A DNA stretch of 23,688 nt from a virus: positions 1-23,688 of IMG/VR virus record IMGVR_UViG_3300006916_000389, one strand, 5' to 3'. The position numbers were made by a program, and so were the translations under genes. Positions 6,474-13,458 of the stretch are shown here, in pieces. The first letter of the stretch is position 1. The number at the start of each line of letters is the position of its first letter. Below the pieces are notes generated by a model. The model was given only the letters and a program-made list of their open reading frames with translations. It did no database searches and was not told the origin of the DNA.

Positions 6474-6491
6474 TGTCTTTCGATTACCTGT
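6474..6491. repeat. Intergenic motif TGTC-N3-CGATTACCTGT, copy 2
   Basis: Second copy of the motif at 5392-5409: TGTC, three variable bases, then CGATTACCTGT. As in copy 1 it lies just downstream (leftward sense) of a strong hairpin, here 6510-6564, with 18 bases between. The conserved placement argues against chance, but two copies cannot define a function. Confidence 0.5.
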
Positions 6492-6509
6492 CTTTGTGCA
6501 ATCCCTCGT

Positions 6510-6564
6510 GTCCCTGATGACCCACTGAGTGCCTGAAAGCACCCAGTGAGCCACCTTGAGGGAC
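6510..6564 (-). other. Large hairpin after the RHH gene
   Basis: CCCACTGAGTGC (6521-6532) pairs with GCACCCAGTGAG (6539-6550) as a 12-bp stem with two G-U pairs around a 6-base loop. An outer GTCCCT (6510-6515) pairs with AGGGAC (6559-6564) across internal loops. It begins 8 bases beyond the stop of the ribbon-helix-helix gene. No T-tract follows leftward, so it is better seen as a 3'-end stabiliser, processing stem or regulatory RNA element than as a classical terminator. Confidence 0.55.
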
Positions 6565-6571
6565 CTTCGAG

Positions 6572-6739
6572 TCAACTCTTTTCGTGGATCCACTGTCTGA
6601 TGATGTGTCTTAGCAGACTGGATCTCGACATATCTGCTGTCATGGGTGTCTCCTTGCGTATCTTCTGAGCCTTCTCGTCTAACAAGAAGAGGTCTGTCGG
6701 TTTGAGTCGTACTGATACAACTACGTGTTTCTTGGCCAC
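6572..6739 (-). CDS. Ribbon-helix-helix DNA-binding protein, 55 aa
   Basis: A short gene with GTG start at 6739, preceded by AAAGGAG at 8 bases. The protein opens with basic residues and a beta strand HVVVSVRLKP, then a helix DLFLLDEKAQKIRKE, a turn, and a second helix SRSSLLRHIIRQWIHE. This is the strand-helix-turn-helix order of CopG/Arc/MetJ-type repressors, which bind operator DNA as dimers through the paired strands. It probably regulates phage or host transcription. It lies 14 bases downstream of the gene 6754-7140 and is followed by a large hairpin. The fold call rests on the pattern, not on an alignment. Confidence 0.75.
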   Translation of the reverse strand: MAKKHVVVSVRLKPTDLFLLDEKAQKIRKETPMTADMSRSSLLRHIIRQWIHEKS

Positions 6740-6753
6740 TGGTGGTGCTCCTT

Positions 6754-7140
6754 TCAGGAGTGTGGGTCCTGTGTTGTGTCCAGTTCAGCGAGTTCGTTGA
6801 TCCGCTTTTCGAGTGCGTAACGTATCTCCTGCTCTCTTCGGATCTGAGGGTAGATGTCCCGGTATCTTGCCCCGTCCAGTTGCATCTGGGTGAGTCGTTT
6901 CTCAGTGTTCCAGGACCTACGGATCTTCTCAACGAGTTGCTCCCGTTCTTCTGCTCTTCTGACTTCTTCTGAGTGATCCCCACCGAGTACGATCTCGTAC
7001 CAGCGGTAGTCACACTGCGAAGGGCAAGCAGTGAGTCCTTGGTGAGTCTCCTCGAAGTCGCGTTCTGTGACGATGCGTTCCTCCATGACTTCGCCGTCGT
7101 GATCGAGGATGATGAATAGGTAAGCAGTGTCTTGAGCCAT
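6754..7140 (-). CDS. Hypothetical protein, 128 aa, helical
   Basis: Not recognised. ATG 7140 follows AAAGGAGG by 7 bases, one of the best ribosome sites in the window. The N-terminus (TAYLFIILDHDGEVMEER) looks like a short alpha/beta module, with a Cys-x3-Cys at CPSQC near residue 40. The C-terminal two thirds are strongly charged helix (HSEEVRRAEEREQLVEKIRR, later IRREQEIRYALEKRINELAE), probably coiled coil. It is the first gene after the long non-coding stretch 7141-7544 and pairs with the RHH gene 14 bases downstream, so the two may form one regulatory unit. Confidence 0.8.
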   Translation of the reverse strand: MAQDTAYLFIILDHDGEVMEERIVTERDFEETHQGLTACPSQCDYRWYEIVLGGDHSEEVRRAEEREQLVEKIRRSWNTEKRLTQMQLDGARYRDIYPQIRREQEIRYALEKRINELAELDTTQDPHS

Positions 7141-7544
7141 GGTGTGGCCTCCTTTGTAAGTACAAGATGGTGAGTGATAGTCATCGGTCCGCCGTGACTG
7201 TCAATCAACAACGCCGCACATCAAAGGGGGGTAGTCCGTGTCAAGTCTGTTGCTAGTCAGCACTGTTGTGTGTTGCCCCACCTGTGTGATGTCTCCACCA
7301 CTCCAGCGTCCACAGCAGAAATGTACGAATGTGCCTAGCCGTGTCTATCTAGGTCATGCAATCTGTACGTACAAACCACACAAACCCGTCCGGCCCCTAG
7401 TTGTGTCGGGCGATTGGTAGGGAAACACCGATCCCGTCTAGGATTTCTCGTCGATTCTCAGTGCCGGGTGTGCCGGGTCTATTTCAACCTAATATAGACA
7501 GGTAGTAGATATATAAGATCGGAATGACCCCGGCATGTCTGGCA
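7141..7544. other. 404-bp gene-free region, possible control region or origin
   Basis: No convincing gene is seen. Visible elements: two leftward TTGACA boxes at 7199-7204 and 7239-7244, the first followed after 19 bases by TATCAC, a weak promoter for the gene at 7140; a perfect palindrome TGTACGTACA at 7364-7373; CCTAG/CTAGG pairs at 7334-7338 with 7349-7353, and at 7396-7400 with 7438-7442; a short direct repeat of GTGCCGGGT near 7461-7480; and an AT-rich island at about 7490-7525 just before the stop of the next gene. Such a mix suits an operator/promoter region or a replication origin next to the helicase cluster, but no iteron array is clear. Confidence 0.5.
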
Positions 7545-7838
7545 TTACCCCAGACCATCGGGATCATCGGGGTCGTAATCGTAGTAGTAGTCATCTTCGG
7601 ACTGATATTCGTGATGAGGCCCAGGACCATGCTCATCGGCTAGCTCTGAGTACTCTTCTCCAGGTTTGCCCACTACGATTCGTAGGACACCGGATTCATC
7701 GAGAATATGGATACGTTCGTTGTGGTAGACCCCGTCCCAGATCGAGGCGTCAGGTGCGATAACACTGACACACTCCCGACCGGGCAAATGTCTAATAAAC
7801 GAGTCAACCAAACTGTTGGCAAATGGGATTTGCTGCAT
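7545..7838 (-). CDS. Small protein with acidic Tyr/Asp tail, 97 aa
   Basis: Not recognised. ATG 7838 follows GAGGAAAG and is preferred to a GTG five codons upstream that overlaps the helicase stop. Residues 1-70 are a compact beta-rich domain (CVSVIAPDASIWDGVYHN, then RIHILDESGVLRIVVGKP). The last ~20 residues are SEDDYYYDYDPDDPDG, a strongly acidic, Tyr-rich tail. Acidic C-terminal tails mediate partner exchange in phage and bacterial SSB proteins, so a helicase-associated role is conceivable given the gene lies directly after the helicase, but there is no OB-fold evidence. Confidence 0.75.
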   Translation of the reverse strand: MQQIPFANSLVDSFIRHLPGRECVSVIAPDASIWDGVYHNERIHILDESGVLRIVVGKPGEEYSELADEHGPGPHHEYQSEDDYYYDYDPDDPDGLG

Positions 7839-7849
7839 TGAAACTTTCC

Positions 7850-9265
7850 TCACATAAGGTTTTCGAAGGTACGACGGAGACTCAAACCCTTGAGACCCCG
7901 TTTACTATCGGCACTTGGACGGTGCCTAGAGACATTCCAACTGGACTGACTCTCGACTTGTAGGGCAATCTGGTTGCGGGGAACGTGGATCCCTCTGACT
8001 CCGTTGGTTTCGAGCCAGTCAACCCAGTGGTTCCAGATCATTTCGGTAGCCACAAAGCCCTTCGGGTTCTTGATGAATCGTTCTTCGAGGAAATGGTCAA
8101 ACGGGTTGTTCTGTATGTGGTAAAGCTTGATCGAATCTTGGGCTCGTTCGGGCATGGGGAATCGGCGGCGGGCGTCTTTCTCGTTCTCGAGGCGGTGGGC
8201 ACCATCGAGAGCCCACTTAGCGATACCGGGAAGTTCTTCCATCAGCTGGTCTATGAGGTCAAAGTTCTCTCTGCCCTCGAATGTCACGTCAAAAGGCAAC
8301 ACCAGCATCTTGGAGCTGAGGCCCCTGCCCTTATTGGGTAGCTTGGGTATCTCGTTAGCCTGGACCATGGGTGCTGAGTTGATGAGGACATTGCGCATCT
8401 GTCTCTGGAACTTGATGTTGATAGCGATGGGGTCGCGGCCGACGATGTTCTTGAGTACACGGGTAGCTTTTTCGCCCTGACGGCTATCAAGCTCGCTGAC
8501 TTCTGAGATGCAGAGGACCCTGGACTTCTCGAGACCGTCCAGACCGAAGTCGCCGGCCAAGTCGTCGAGGCTAGTGCCCATGTAGTTACCGGTTCCGATG
8601 AGAGCTTCGATGATATGGGAGATGGTTCCCTTGCCTGCACGGACCTTTCCGTACATCAGGAGCCACTTTGCGTACTTACGATGGGGCATCAGGCAGTACC
8701 CTACCCATCTCTGGAGTAGTTCCTTCCAGATATCGCACCCACCACTCCACTCATCGATACACTGCATCCAACGGGGGCACTCTGCATCCGGATCGTATAG
8801 GCAGGGAATGGTGACTGGGTCAAACCACTCCTCGTCCCTGTCGATAAACTCCTTGGTCTTGGGGTCAACCAGTACGTTTTCGAACGAAATCACGCGATCT
8901 GCATTCAGACGCTCGTGGTTGCCCAGCCAGCAGGGAACTTTCGAGTGGGGAATCTTAACTTGAGCCATGATGGCCCTAACAACGTTTTCGATCTTGTTTT
9001 TGTTGGGACAGAACCTGCGTACTGTTTCGATACCTCGGTCCATGGCCCGGTAGTGCGCGTCTTCCAGGAGCTGCCAGCACATATCCTCGAGCCAAATATC
9101 GTCGCGTACTTGCCAACGCTCTCCGTACCATTGGTAGAATGAGCCTTGATAGAACCAGAGTCCTCTTTTGTTTGAGGGTGTGTTGAAGCAGTGCCTCAAC
9201 AATTCATTCGCGACCTTCATCGGTTCAACCGATTCCATAGGTCTTCCTTGCGTACCCACTCTCAT
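7850..9265 (-). CDS. SF3 (P4/D5-type) replicative helicase
   Basis: A 471-aa ATPase of the phage P4/poxvirus D5 class, expected to form a ring that unwinds DNA at the phage fork. The N-terminal ~190 residues resemble the D5_N accessory region (FYQWYGERWQ, WLEDMCWQLL). Walker A is GKVRAGKGT at 206-214, Walker B lies in RVLCISEVSEL at 249-259, and the sensor/motif C strand is LINSAPMVQANEIPK at 294-308, ending in GLSSKMLVLPF at 315-325. Many relatives have Arg-Arg at the SSK position, so an arginine finger may be replaced by Lys319 or lie elsewhere. No primase domain is present. ATG 9265 follows AAAGGA, and the gene diverges from the late arm across 29 bases. Confidence 0.85.
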   Translation of the reverse strand: MRVGTQGRPMESVEPMKVANELLRHCFNTPSNKRGLWFYQGSFYQWYGERWQVRDDIWLEDMCWQLLEDAHYRAMDRGIETVRRFCPNKNKIENVVRAIMAQVKIPHSKVPCWLGNHERLNADRVISFENVLVDPKTKEFIDRDEEWFDPVTIPCLYDPDAECPRWMQCIDEWSGGCDIWKELLQRWVGYCLMPHRKYAKWLLMYGKVRAGKGTISHIIEALIGTGNYMGTSLDDLAGDFGLDGLEKSRVLCISEVSELDSRQGEKATRVLKNIVGRDPIAINIKFQRQMRNVLINSAPMVQANEIPKLPNKGRGLSSKMLVLPFDVTFEGRENFDLIDQLMEELPGIAKWALDGAHRLENEKDARRRFPMPERAQDSIKLYHIQNNPFDHFLEERFIKNPKGFVATEMIWNHWVDWLETNGVRGIHVPRNQIALQVESQSSWNVSRHRPSADSKRGLKGLSLRRTFENLM

Positions 9266-9276
9266 GTCTTTATCCT
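9248..9276 (+). promoter_or_regulatory. Weak sigma70-like promoter candidate for late arm
   Basis: TTGCGT (9248-9253), a 17-base spacer and TATCCT (9271-9276) precede the first rightward start codon by 18 bases, so transcription would begin near 9283. Matches are 3/6 and 4/6 to consensus. The element overlaps the start and ribosome site of the helicase gene. The gap is only 29 bases, so promoters for either arm must overlap coding sequence or lie inside genes. Confidence 0.25.
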
Positions 9277-9294
9277 TTCACTAGGAGACCGTAC

Positions 9295-10092
9295 ATGCTT
9301 AATCCACTAATTGCTGCAATGCTGGAGTCCGACTCAGGAATCCAACAAGACTTCCAAAACCAGCTTATCGACTTAATGGTTGGCGAGAGAATGAAACAAC
9401 GAGAAGAGGAGCTTGGCCTAAACATGCCGGCTCCGGAGTTCTTGCTGTCTCAAGATCGAGGTGACTTGCTTACAGATTCTGAGCGGGCGTCTATGCTTCG
9501 AGAAGAATCGATGAGGAAGCAGGGCAACATGGAACGTCAAGCTATGTTGGATCTTCAGAAACGAAGTCCTGGGCAAGACGTTGGTATCTATCGTAACCCA
9601 AACGACCCCGAGTATCTACCCGGACAGGCTGTTCAAATGACAAGATCCGGAACAGGCATGGGAGATAGAAGCGGAGTCTCCAACACAAGACTTACGGAAC
9701 TGAAATCCGGAGCTGCAAAAAGAAACAAGTCCTACGAGCCAAACGTTTCTCTTGCTCCCACTGATCCACTTGGCGGATACAACTTCTTGGAACAAGCTGG
9801 ATTGGAAAATCAGTCTGCTCCGCAGCCTGGGCTAGAAACGTCTCCTACAACCTTTGAGCCAAACGTAGATCTTGCTCCTACCGATGGGGCATACAACTTC
9901 AAGAAACAATCGGGGTACAACAAAAGTGCTGCAAAGAAAAGAGTACAGGAGCAGATGAAACAAGCTACTTCTGTATCGCAAGCACTTTCAGCAATGTTCG
10001 GATTCGGAGTTAGGTCTCTTTCCGAAGCCGCTGTTGCCTCACGCCCGACAATGTTCTCACCGTCGATGTTCTTACCGGGTAAAAATGGCTAA
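9295..10092 (+). CDS. Repeat-containing protein, 265 aa, unknown
   Basis: First gene of the rightward arm, with TAGGAGA 6 bases before ATG 9295. The N-terminal ~90 residues are a charged helix rich in Met, Glu, Gln and Arg (VGERMKQREEELGLNMPAP). The middle is low complexity. Two copies of a short unit, YEPNVSLAPTD (147-157) with GYNF, and FEPNVDLAPTD (187-197) with AYNF, sit 40 residues apart. The C-terminus is basic then Phe/Ser-rich (FGFGVRSLSEAAVAS). Repeated linear motifs in a disordered chain suggest a docking protein, perhaps for assembly or packaging. It overlaps the next gene by 8 bases. Confidence 0.75.
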   Translation: MLNPLIAAMLESDSGIQQDFQNQLIDLMVGERMKQREEELGLNMPAPEFLLSQDRGDLLTDSERASMLREESMRKQGNMERQAMLDLQKRSPGQDVGIYRNPNDPEYLPGQAVQMTRSGTGMGDRSGVSNTRLTELKSGAAKRNKSYEPNVSLAPTDPLGGYNFLEQAGLENQSAPQPGLETSPTTFEPNVDLAPTDGAYNFKKQSGYNKSAAKKRVQEQMKQATSVSQALSAMFGFGVRSLSEAAVASRPTMFSPSMFLPGKNG

Positions 10093-10558
10093 AGATTACA
10101 TTAGCTTGGGAAGTGGTCTTCGGCTTTTGTCGGAGGACCAATACGCAGAAGAGATGGGTGTTACGAAGAGGGGGTTTAGAGCTCTTTGTAAGTCGCTCCA
10201 AATCCCCATGCTTGAGATCGGATCCAAGCGGTACGTCGAGATGACAAGCTTTAGTATTGCGATGCGTGCAGTACTTAGCATTGGGAACAAAGACTTCTTA
10301 GCCCCTGGCTCCCAAACGCTTAAGAAGAACCGACGTACAACAGAAAAGACCAGCATGAGCCCGGAAGAGTTCGAAAAGAACTTTGAGACAGCTGTACTTT
10401 GTTTAATGGCCTCAAGTGATCTAAACTTAAAGCGGTCTATCTACGAACTAAAGAAGGCAGCAAAGAAGGTCGCTAGAAAACTTACTGATGCCGGAGTACA
10501 GTTCCTACCTGAGAGGGCACAGAAAAATGCCACGAAGAGCAATAACGAAGAAGGATAG
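10085..10558 (+). CDS. Helix-turn-helix protein (excisionase/MerR-like N-terminus)
   Basis: A 157-aa protein starting at ATG 10085, overlapping the previous gene; an upstream in-frame ATG at 10034 gives an implausible Cys/Arg-rich leader. Residues ~14-50, LLSEDQYAEEMGVTKRGFRA then IPMLEIGSKRYVE, follow the winged-helix pattern of excisionases and MerR proteins: helix, turn, recognition helix, then a wing with Gly-x-x-x-Tyr. The C-terminal half is helical and basic (IYELKKAAKKVARKL). Position two genes before TerL makes a DNA-recognition role in packaging possible, but a late-gene regulator fits equally well. The ribosome site is weak, suggesting coupling to the upstream gene. Confidence 0.75.
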   Translation: MAKDYISLGSGLRLLSEDQYAEEMGVTKRGFRALCKSLQIPMLEIGSKRYVEMTSFSIAMRAVLSIGNKDFLAPGSQTLKKNRRTTEKTSMSPEEFEKNFETAVLCLMASSDLNLKRSIYELKKAAKKVARKLTDAGVQFLPERAQKNATKSNNEEG

Positions 10559-10910
10559 AGGCTTAGCAGGATTCTTTGGTGCTTCCCCACTTGAGAACGC
10601 TATACGTGCTTCTCGATTTGACGTGCAGGAAGAGATCGAGATTCTCATTGGGTTATCTCGAGATCCAGACCCCAAGGTTGCGTTGCCTGCACTTAAGCAA
10701 CTAAGATCAGTCATCAAAGAAGTCGCATCAGCAAACGGTATGTTTGGCAATATGCAACAGACACGAAAGCTTGAAGGAGAGACTGAGGTCGTAGAGCAAA
10801 AAGTTTCTACCAGTGCTCTCTTAACTAACTTGAGGCAGGGCAATGAGCAATCAACCGAAGACGACGAAAAAGATACGCCGCACGAAATCCACAAACCCTT
10901 CGATTCCTAG
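10527..10910 (+). CDS. Candidate terminase small subunit, 127 aa
   Basis: ATG 10527 is preceded by GAGAGG and overlaps the HTH gene by 32 bases. After a basic N-terminus (MPRRAITKKDRG) comes a helical stretch FDVQEEIEILIGLSRDPDPK, then VALPALKQLRSVIKEVASANG, followed by a Thr/Gln/Glu-rich tail. This 'helix - paired alpha repeat - Gly - tail' plan, with residues like the R-xx-A-xx-L region of podovirus DNA-packaging proteins, and the position upstream of TerL suggest the small terminase that recognises the genome end. The similarity is weak, and the HTH protein before it is an alternative candidate for the same job. Confidence 0.7.
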   Translation: MPRRAITKKDRGLAGFFGASPLENAIRASRFDVQEEIEILIGLSRDPDPKVALPALKQLRSVIKEVASANGMFGNMQQTRKLEGETEVVEQKVSTSALLTNLRQGNEQSTEDDEKDTPHEIHKPFDS

Positions 10911-11265
10911 TACAACCGAAATCAAAAGAGCAGAGAAAGAGAAGGAGTACCCACCAATTACTCCTCAAGTGCAGGAAGCATTTGACAACATCGAAATGAT
11001 GGGCGAGATGGAGATCGTTCGGCTTTGCGGTGTAGGTGTCCAAGATCTAGGGATCATTGACCCTATTGATGGTTGGGCCTGGGGAGTCAAAGACCTCTAC
11101 AAAAGACTCAAGCGTTCGTTGTTTGACAATGAGGGCAAGGTACAGAAGCGTTACATTGCTCCCGCTTTAGCAATGGAGAAGAACACCTCTACGCACGAAG
11201 TACCTACAATGATGACATCCATCTGTATGATGGCCGGCGTCATTGCTTTCATGGAACAACAATGA
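10843..11265 (+). CDS. Hypothetical protein, 140 aa, hydrophobic C-terminus
   Basis: Not recognised. ATG 10843 follows GAGGCAGGG and lies 68 bases inside the previous gene, an unusually long overlap, while the last bases overlap the TerL start as ATGA. The first ~35 residues are Lys/Thr-rich and disordered (KTTKKIRRTKSTNPSIPSTT). The middle is a small alpha/beta domain with IDPIDGWAWGVKDLYKRLKR. The end, TMMTSICMMAGVIAFMEQQ, is hydrophobic enough for one marginal membrane helix or a buried one. A role beside the terminase is inferred only from position. Confidence 0.7.
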   Translation: MSNQPKTTKKIRRTKSTNPSIPSTTEIKRAEKEKEYPPITPQVQEAFDNIEMMGEMEIVRLCGVGVQDLGIIDPIDGWAWGVKDLYKRLKRSLFDNEGKVQKRYIAPALAMEKNTSTHEVPTMMTSICMMAGVIAFMEQQ

Positions 11266-13190
11266 AAGTAAAGTGGATCGAAAAAGCGAACAACCCGTTC
11301 TACCCTCTACCCTCTGACTACAACGAATTGGATAGTGACGGACAGAGACAGGCACGTGTAAATGCGTGCCGTCTTTGGTTGTGCCCTGGTCGTTCTTCAG
11401 ATGAGATATCTGAATCTTTTGCTTCTTCCGTTAAATTCTTTGATATGTTCTACCTTTGCCCTGATCATGAGGTGGACTTTGATCCGTTGTTCTATGACGA
11501 CACGCCATTAACAACACCTTCATTCCACTTTGACATACTGAGATCTTGGGCATCAAACAACAGAAACATAACAATCGCCCCACGTGGGTCAGCAAAATCG
11601 TTCCTTGTCCGCAAATCCTGCCTTCTGAGAATGCTAGCTCGTCCGATGTACACGATCTTGTACGCGACATCGACCAACGACAATGCAAAGGGGACAGGCC
11701 AAGCAATGAAGGATCAGTTCCTTCACAATCAAAGGATCTTGGACGATTGGTCACCAGAGTTCCCGGACGGTCGAATCTGCCCCCGGCGAGGTGAGGCTCC
11801 GTTCGGAACCGAGATGATGCAGCTGAAGAATGGTTCTTGGCTTAGATCCATCTCTGCCGAGAGCCGTCAGCGTGGTGGTCGACCGAGACGTTATGTTCTC
11901 GATGACCCCGAGTATGACCCCAAAGCATCTACGTCAATGTCGATCATCCGTCAGTACATGGATGACCTGCTATTCAAGATCGTGCTTCCCATGGTTATGC
12001 GGAAGGGTTGCGGTGTTGACTGGCTAGCTACGTTCGTTTCGCGACGACACTACGCCTGGCACGCCTTGCAGACAGAACAGAACGCTAGTGGGGAAAGGGT
12101 CGCTCAAGACCCGAGGTTTAACCTTTGGTCCAGGATGATTGTCAGAGCAGCCTATGAGGAAGAGGACGGAAGTCTTCAGAGCTGCTGGCCCGATATGTGG
12201 CCCGCTACAAAGACAGAGAAGACAGATGATCGAGTATCTCTTGAAGAGATCAAAAGCATTATCGGTACTGCTAACTTCCTGGCTGAGTATATGGCTCGAC
12301 CTGGTGAGTCAGGCGAGTCGTTCTTTGAGGCACTCAACAAGGACAAGCACGGGTGGTGGATCACCCAAGCCGACGAGTACCTTGAAACTCACCCAAGACA
12401 GTCCAATGCCTACATCAATTGGTACAAGGATGGGGAAGAAGCCAGACTTCCCATGTCAGACTTTCTGCGGGAAGCCAGACTGTTCATGTCCGTGGACACG
12501 TCCTACACCTCCACATCTGACTCCGATTACAAAGTAGCCTGCCTGATGGCAGTTAACTCAGACAACGATCTGTTTATCTTGGATCTCTGGAGTGGTCAGT
12601 GCCAAGAGGGACGACTCATCCAAGAGATCTTCAAGATGGCTGATGTCTGGAAGTGCCCAACTATCCACCCCGAGACAATCAAGCAGGGGATTGGGCTGTT
12701 CCACAACATTGAATCGATCATCAAGACAAGAGCTCTGGACATGGCCGGCGTATCTCACATGCCTGCAGTCAAGAAGCTGAATCCTGGAATGATCGACAAG
12801 TCCTCAAAGATTGCAGCGTTGAATCTGAGGTTTGAGCACGGCAAGATCAAGATGCCTCTTTGGCTTAGGAACAAAGCACAGTGGGCGAGACTGTTTGATC
12901 AGATAGAACAGTTTAATCCTGACGCCAAGGATGGCGGATTGCAGCACGATGATGAACTTGATTGCGTTGCGATGAGCCAATTTATTTTGAGGGGGCGCGT
13001 CCGGGCTCACCAAAGGGACCCGGACGCCGTTCACAATCCTATTGAGGAATTGAAATCAGGCAGAGTCTTCGATGCTCAAGGGAACCCTATTGGGTTTGGA
13101 GTGGACTGGAGAAATGTATCTGCTTCTGACATACTAGAAATACTGGACAATCATGTGGAAGGAACAGATGATGGAAGAACAAAGATCTGA
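11262..13190 (+). CDS. terL: Terminase large subunit (packaging ATPase/nuclease)
   Basis: The motor that pumps DNA into the prohead and cuts it. In the 642-aa product, the Walker A-like loop is APRGSAKS at about 106-113, an RG-SAKS form common in phage terminases. Walker B is YVLDDPE at 211-217, preceded by the basic RQRGGRPRR. The C-terminal RNase H-like nuclease begins with FMSVDTSYT, where Asp412 is a likely metal ligand, and closes with HDDELDCVAM around 562-571, supplying further acidic ligands. Length is at the upper end for podovirus-type TerL. The start overlaps the preceding stop as ATGA. Both domains are complete, with no frameshift. Confidence 0.93.
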   Translation: MKVKWIEKANNPFYPLPSDYNELDSDGQRQARVNACRLWLCPGRSSDEISESFASSVKFFDMFYLCPDHEVDFDPLFYDDTPLTTPSFHFDILRSWASNNRNITIAPRGSAKSFLVRKSCLLRMLARPMYTILYATSTNDNAKGTGQAMKDQFLHNQRILDDWSPEFPDGRICPRRGEAPFGTEMMQLKNGSWLRSISAESRQRGGRPRRYVLDDPEYDPKASTSMSIIRQYMDDLLFKIVLPMVMRKGCGVDWLATFVSRRHYAWHALQTEQNASGERVAQDPRFNLWSRMIVRAAYEEEDGSLQSCWPDMWPATKTEKTDDRVSLEEIKSIIGTANFLAEYMARPGESGESFFEALNKDKHGWWITQADEYLETHPRQSNAYINWYKDGEEARLPMSDFLREARLFMSVDTSYTSTSDSDYKVACLMAVNSDNDLFILDLWSGQCQEGRLIQEIFKMADVWKCPTIHPETIKQGIGLFHNIESIIKTRALDMAGVSHMPAVKKLNPGMIDKSSKIAALNLRFEHGKIKMPLWLRNKAQWARLFDQIEQFNPDAKDGGLQHDDELDCVAMSQFILRGRVRAHQRDPDAVHNPIEELKSGRVFDAQGNPIGFGVDWRNVSASDILEILDNHVEGTDDGRTKI

Positions 13191-13458
13191 ACGACCAGAC
13201 TCTCAGAACTCAGTAGTGGTTCCTCTGGCGTTCTTTGATAAACTGCTTAAGTGTTACTATGGCAGTGGTCCTAGAGAATCAGAGAAATACGCCCAGCGGG
13301 CACCCGAGAGCCCTGCAGTCGAAACCCCCAGTGCCGAGAGCCTTAGAGATTTACAAATCCAAACAAGTCTTCCCTCTGGGTATGTACCCAAAGGGGTGGC
13401 TCTCAGAAAAATAGAGGCCAGAAATGCCGATAGATCAGATCAAACTAACGAAGAATAA
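13168..13458 (+). CDS. Small protein between terL and portal, 96 aa
   Basis: Not recognised. ATG 13168 has GGAAGG at ideal distance; an ATG five codons earlier is less well placed. The gene overlaps terL by 23 bases and the portal gene by 35 bases, each in a different frame. A hydrophobic N-terminal motif VVVPLAFFDKLLKCYYG is followed by a Pro/Ser/Glu-rich, probably disordered, region. Short genes in this position are common in podovirus genomes, but their function is generally unknown. Sandwiched overlap limits confidence that it is expressed. Confidence 0.6.
   Translation: MMEEQRSERPDSQNSVVVPLAFFDKLLKCYYGSGPRESEKYAQRAPESPAVETPSAESLRDLQIQTSLPSGYVPKGVALRKIEARNADRSDQTNEE

Noticed and set aside
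6445-6475. Six-codon leftward ORF (MGYFTM) between hairpins
   Set aside because: Too short to support, and the nearest purine-rich site is too distant; may be chance.
6369-7211. Upstream extension of the gene at 5727 into one 494-codon open frame
   Set aside because: It crosses strong hairpins, the RHH gene and the 128-aa gene, both of which have ideal ribosome sites and sensible proteins; the extension has Ser/Thr/Arg-rich shadow composition.
7141-7544. CRISPR array or iteron-type repeat array in the gene-free island
   Set aside because: Only short dispersed palindromes and one short direct repeat are present, with no regular repeat-spacer spacing.
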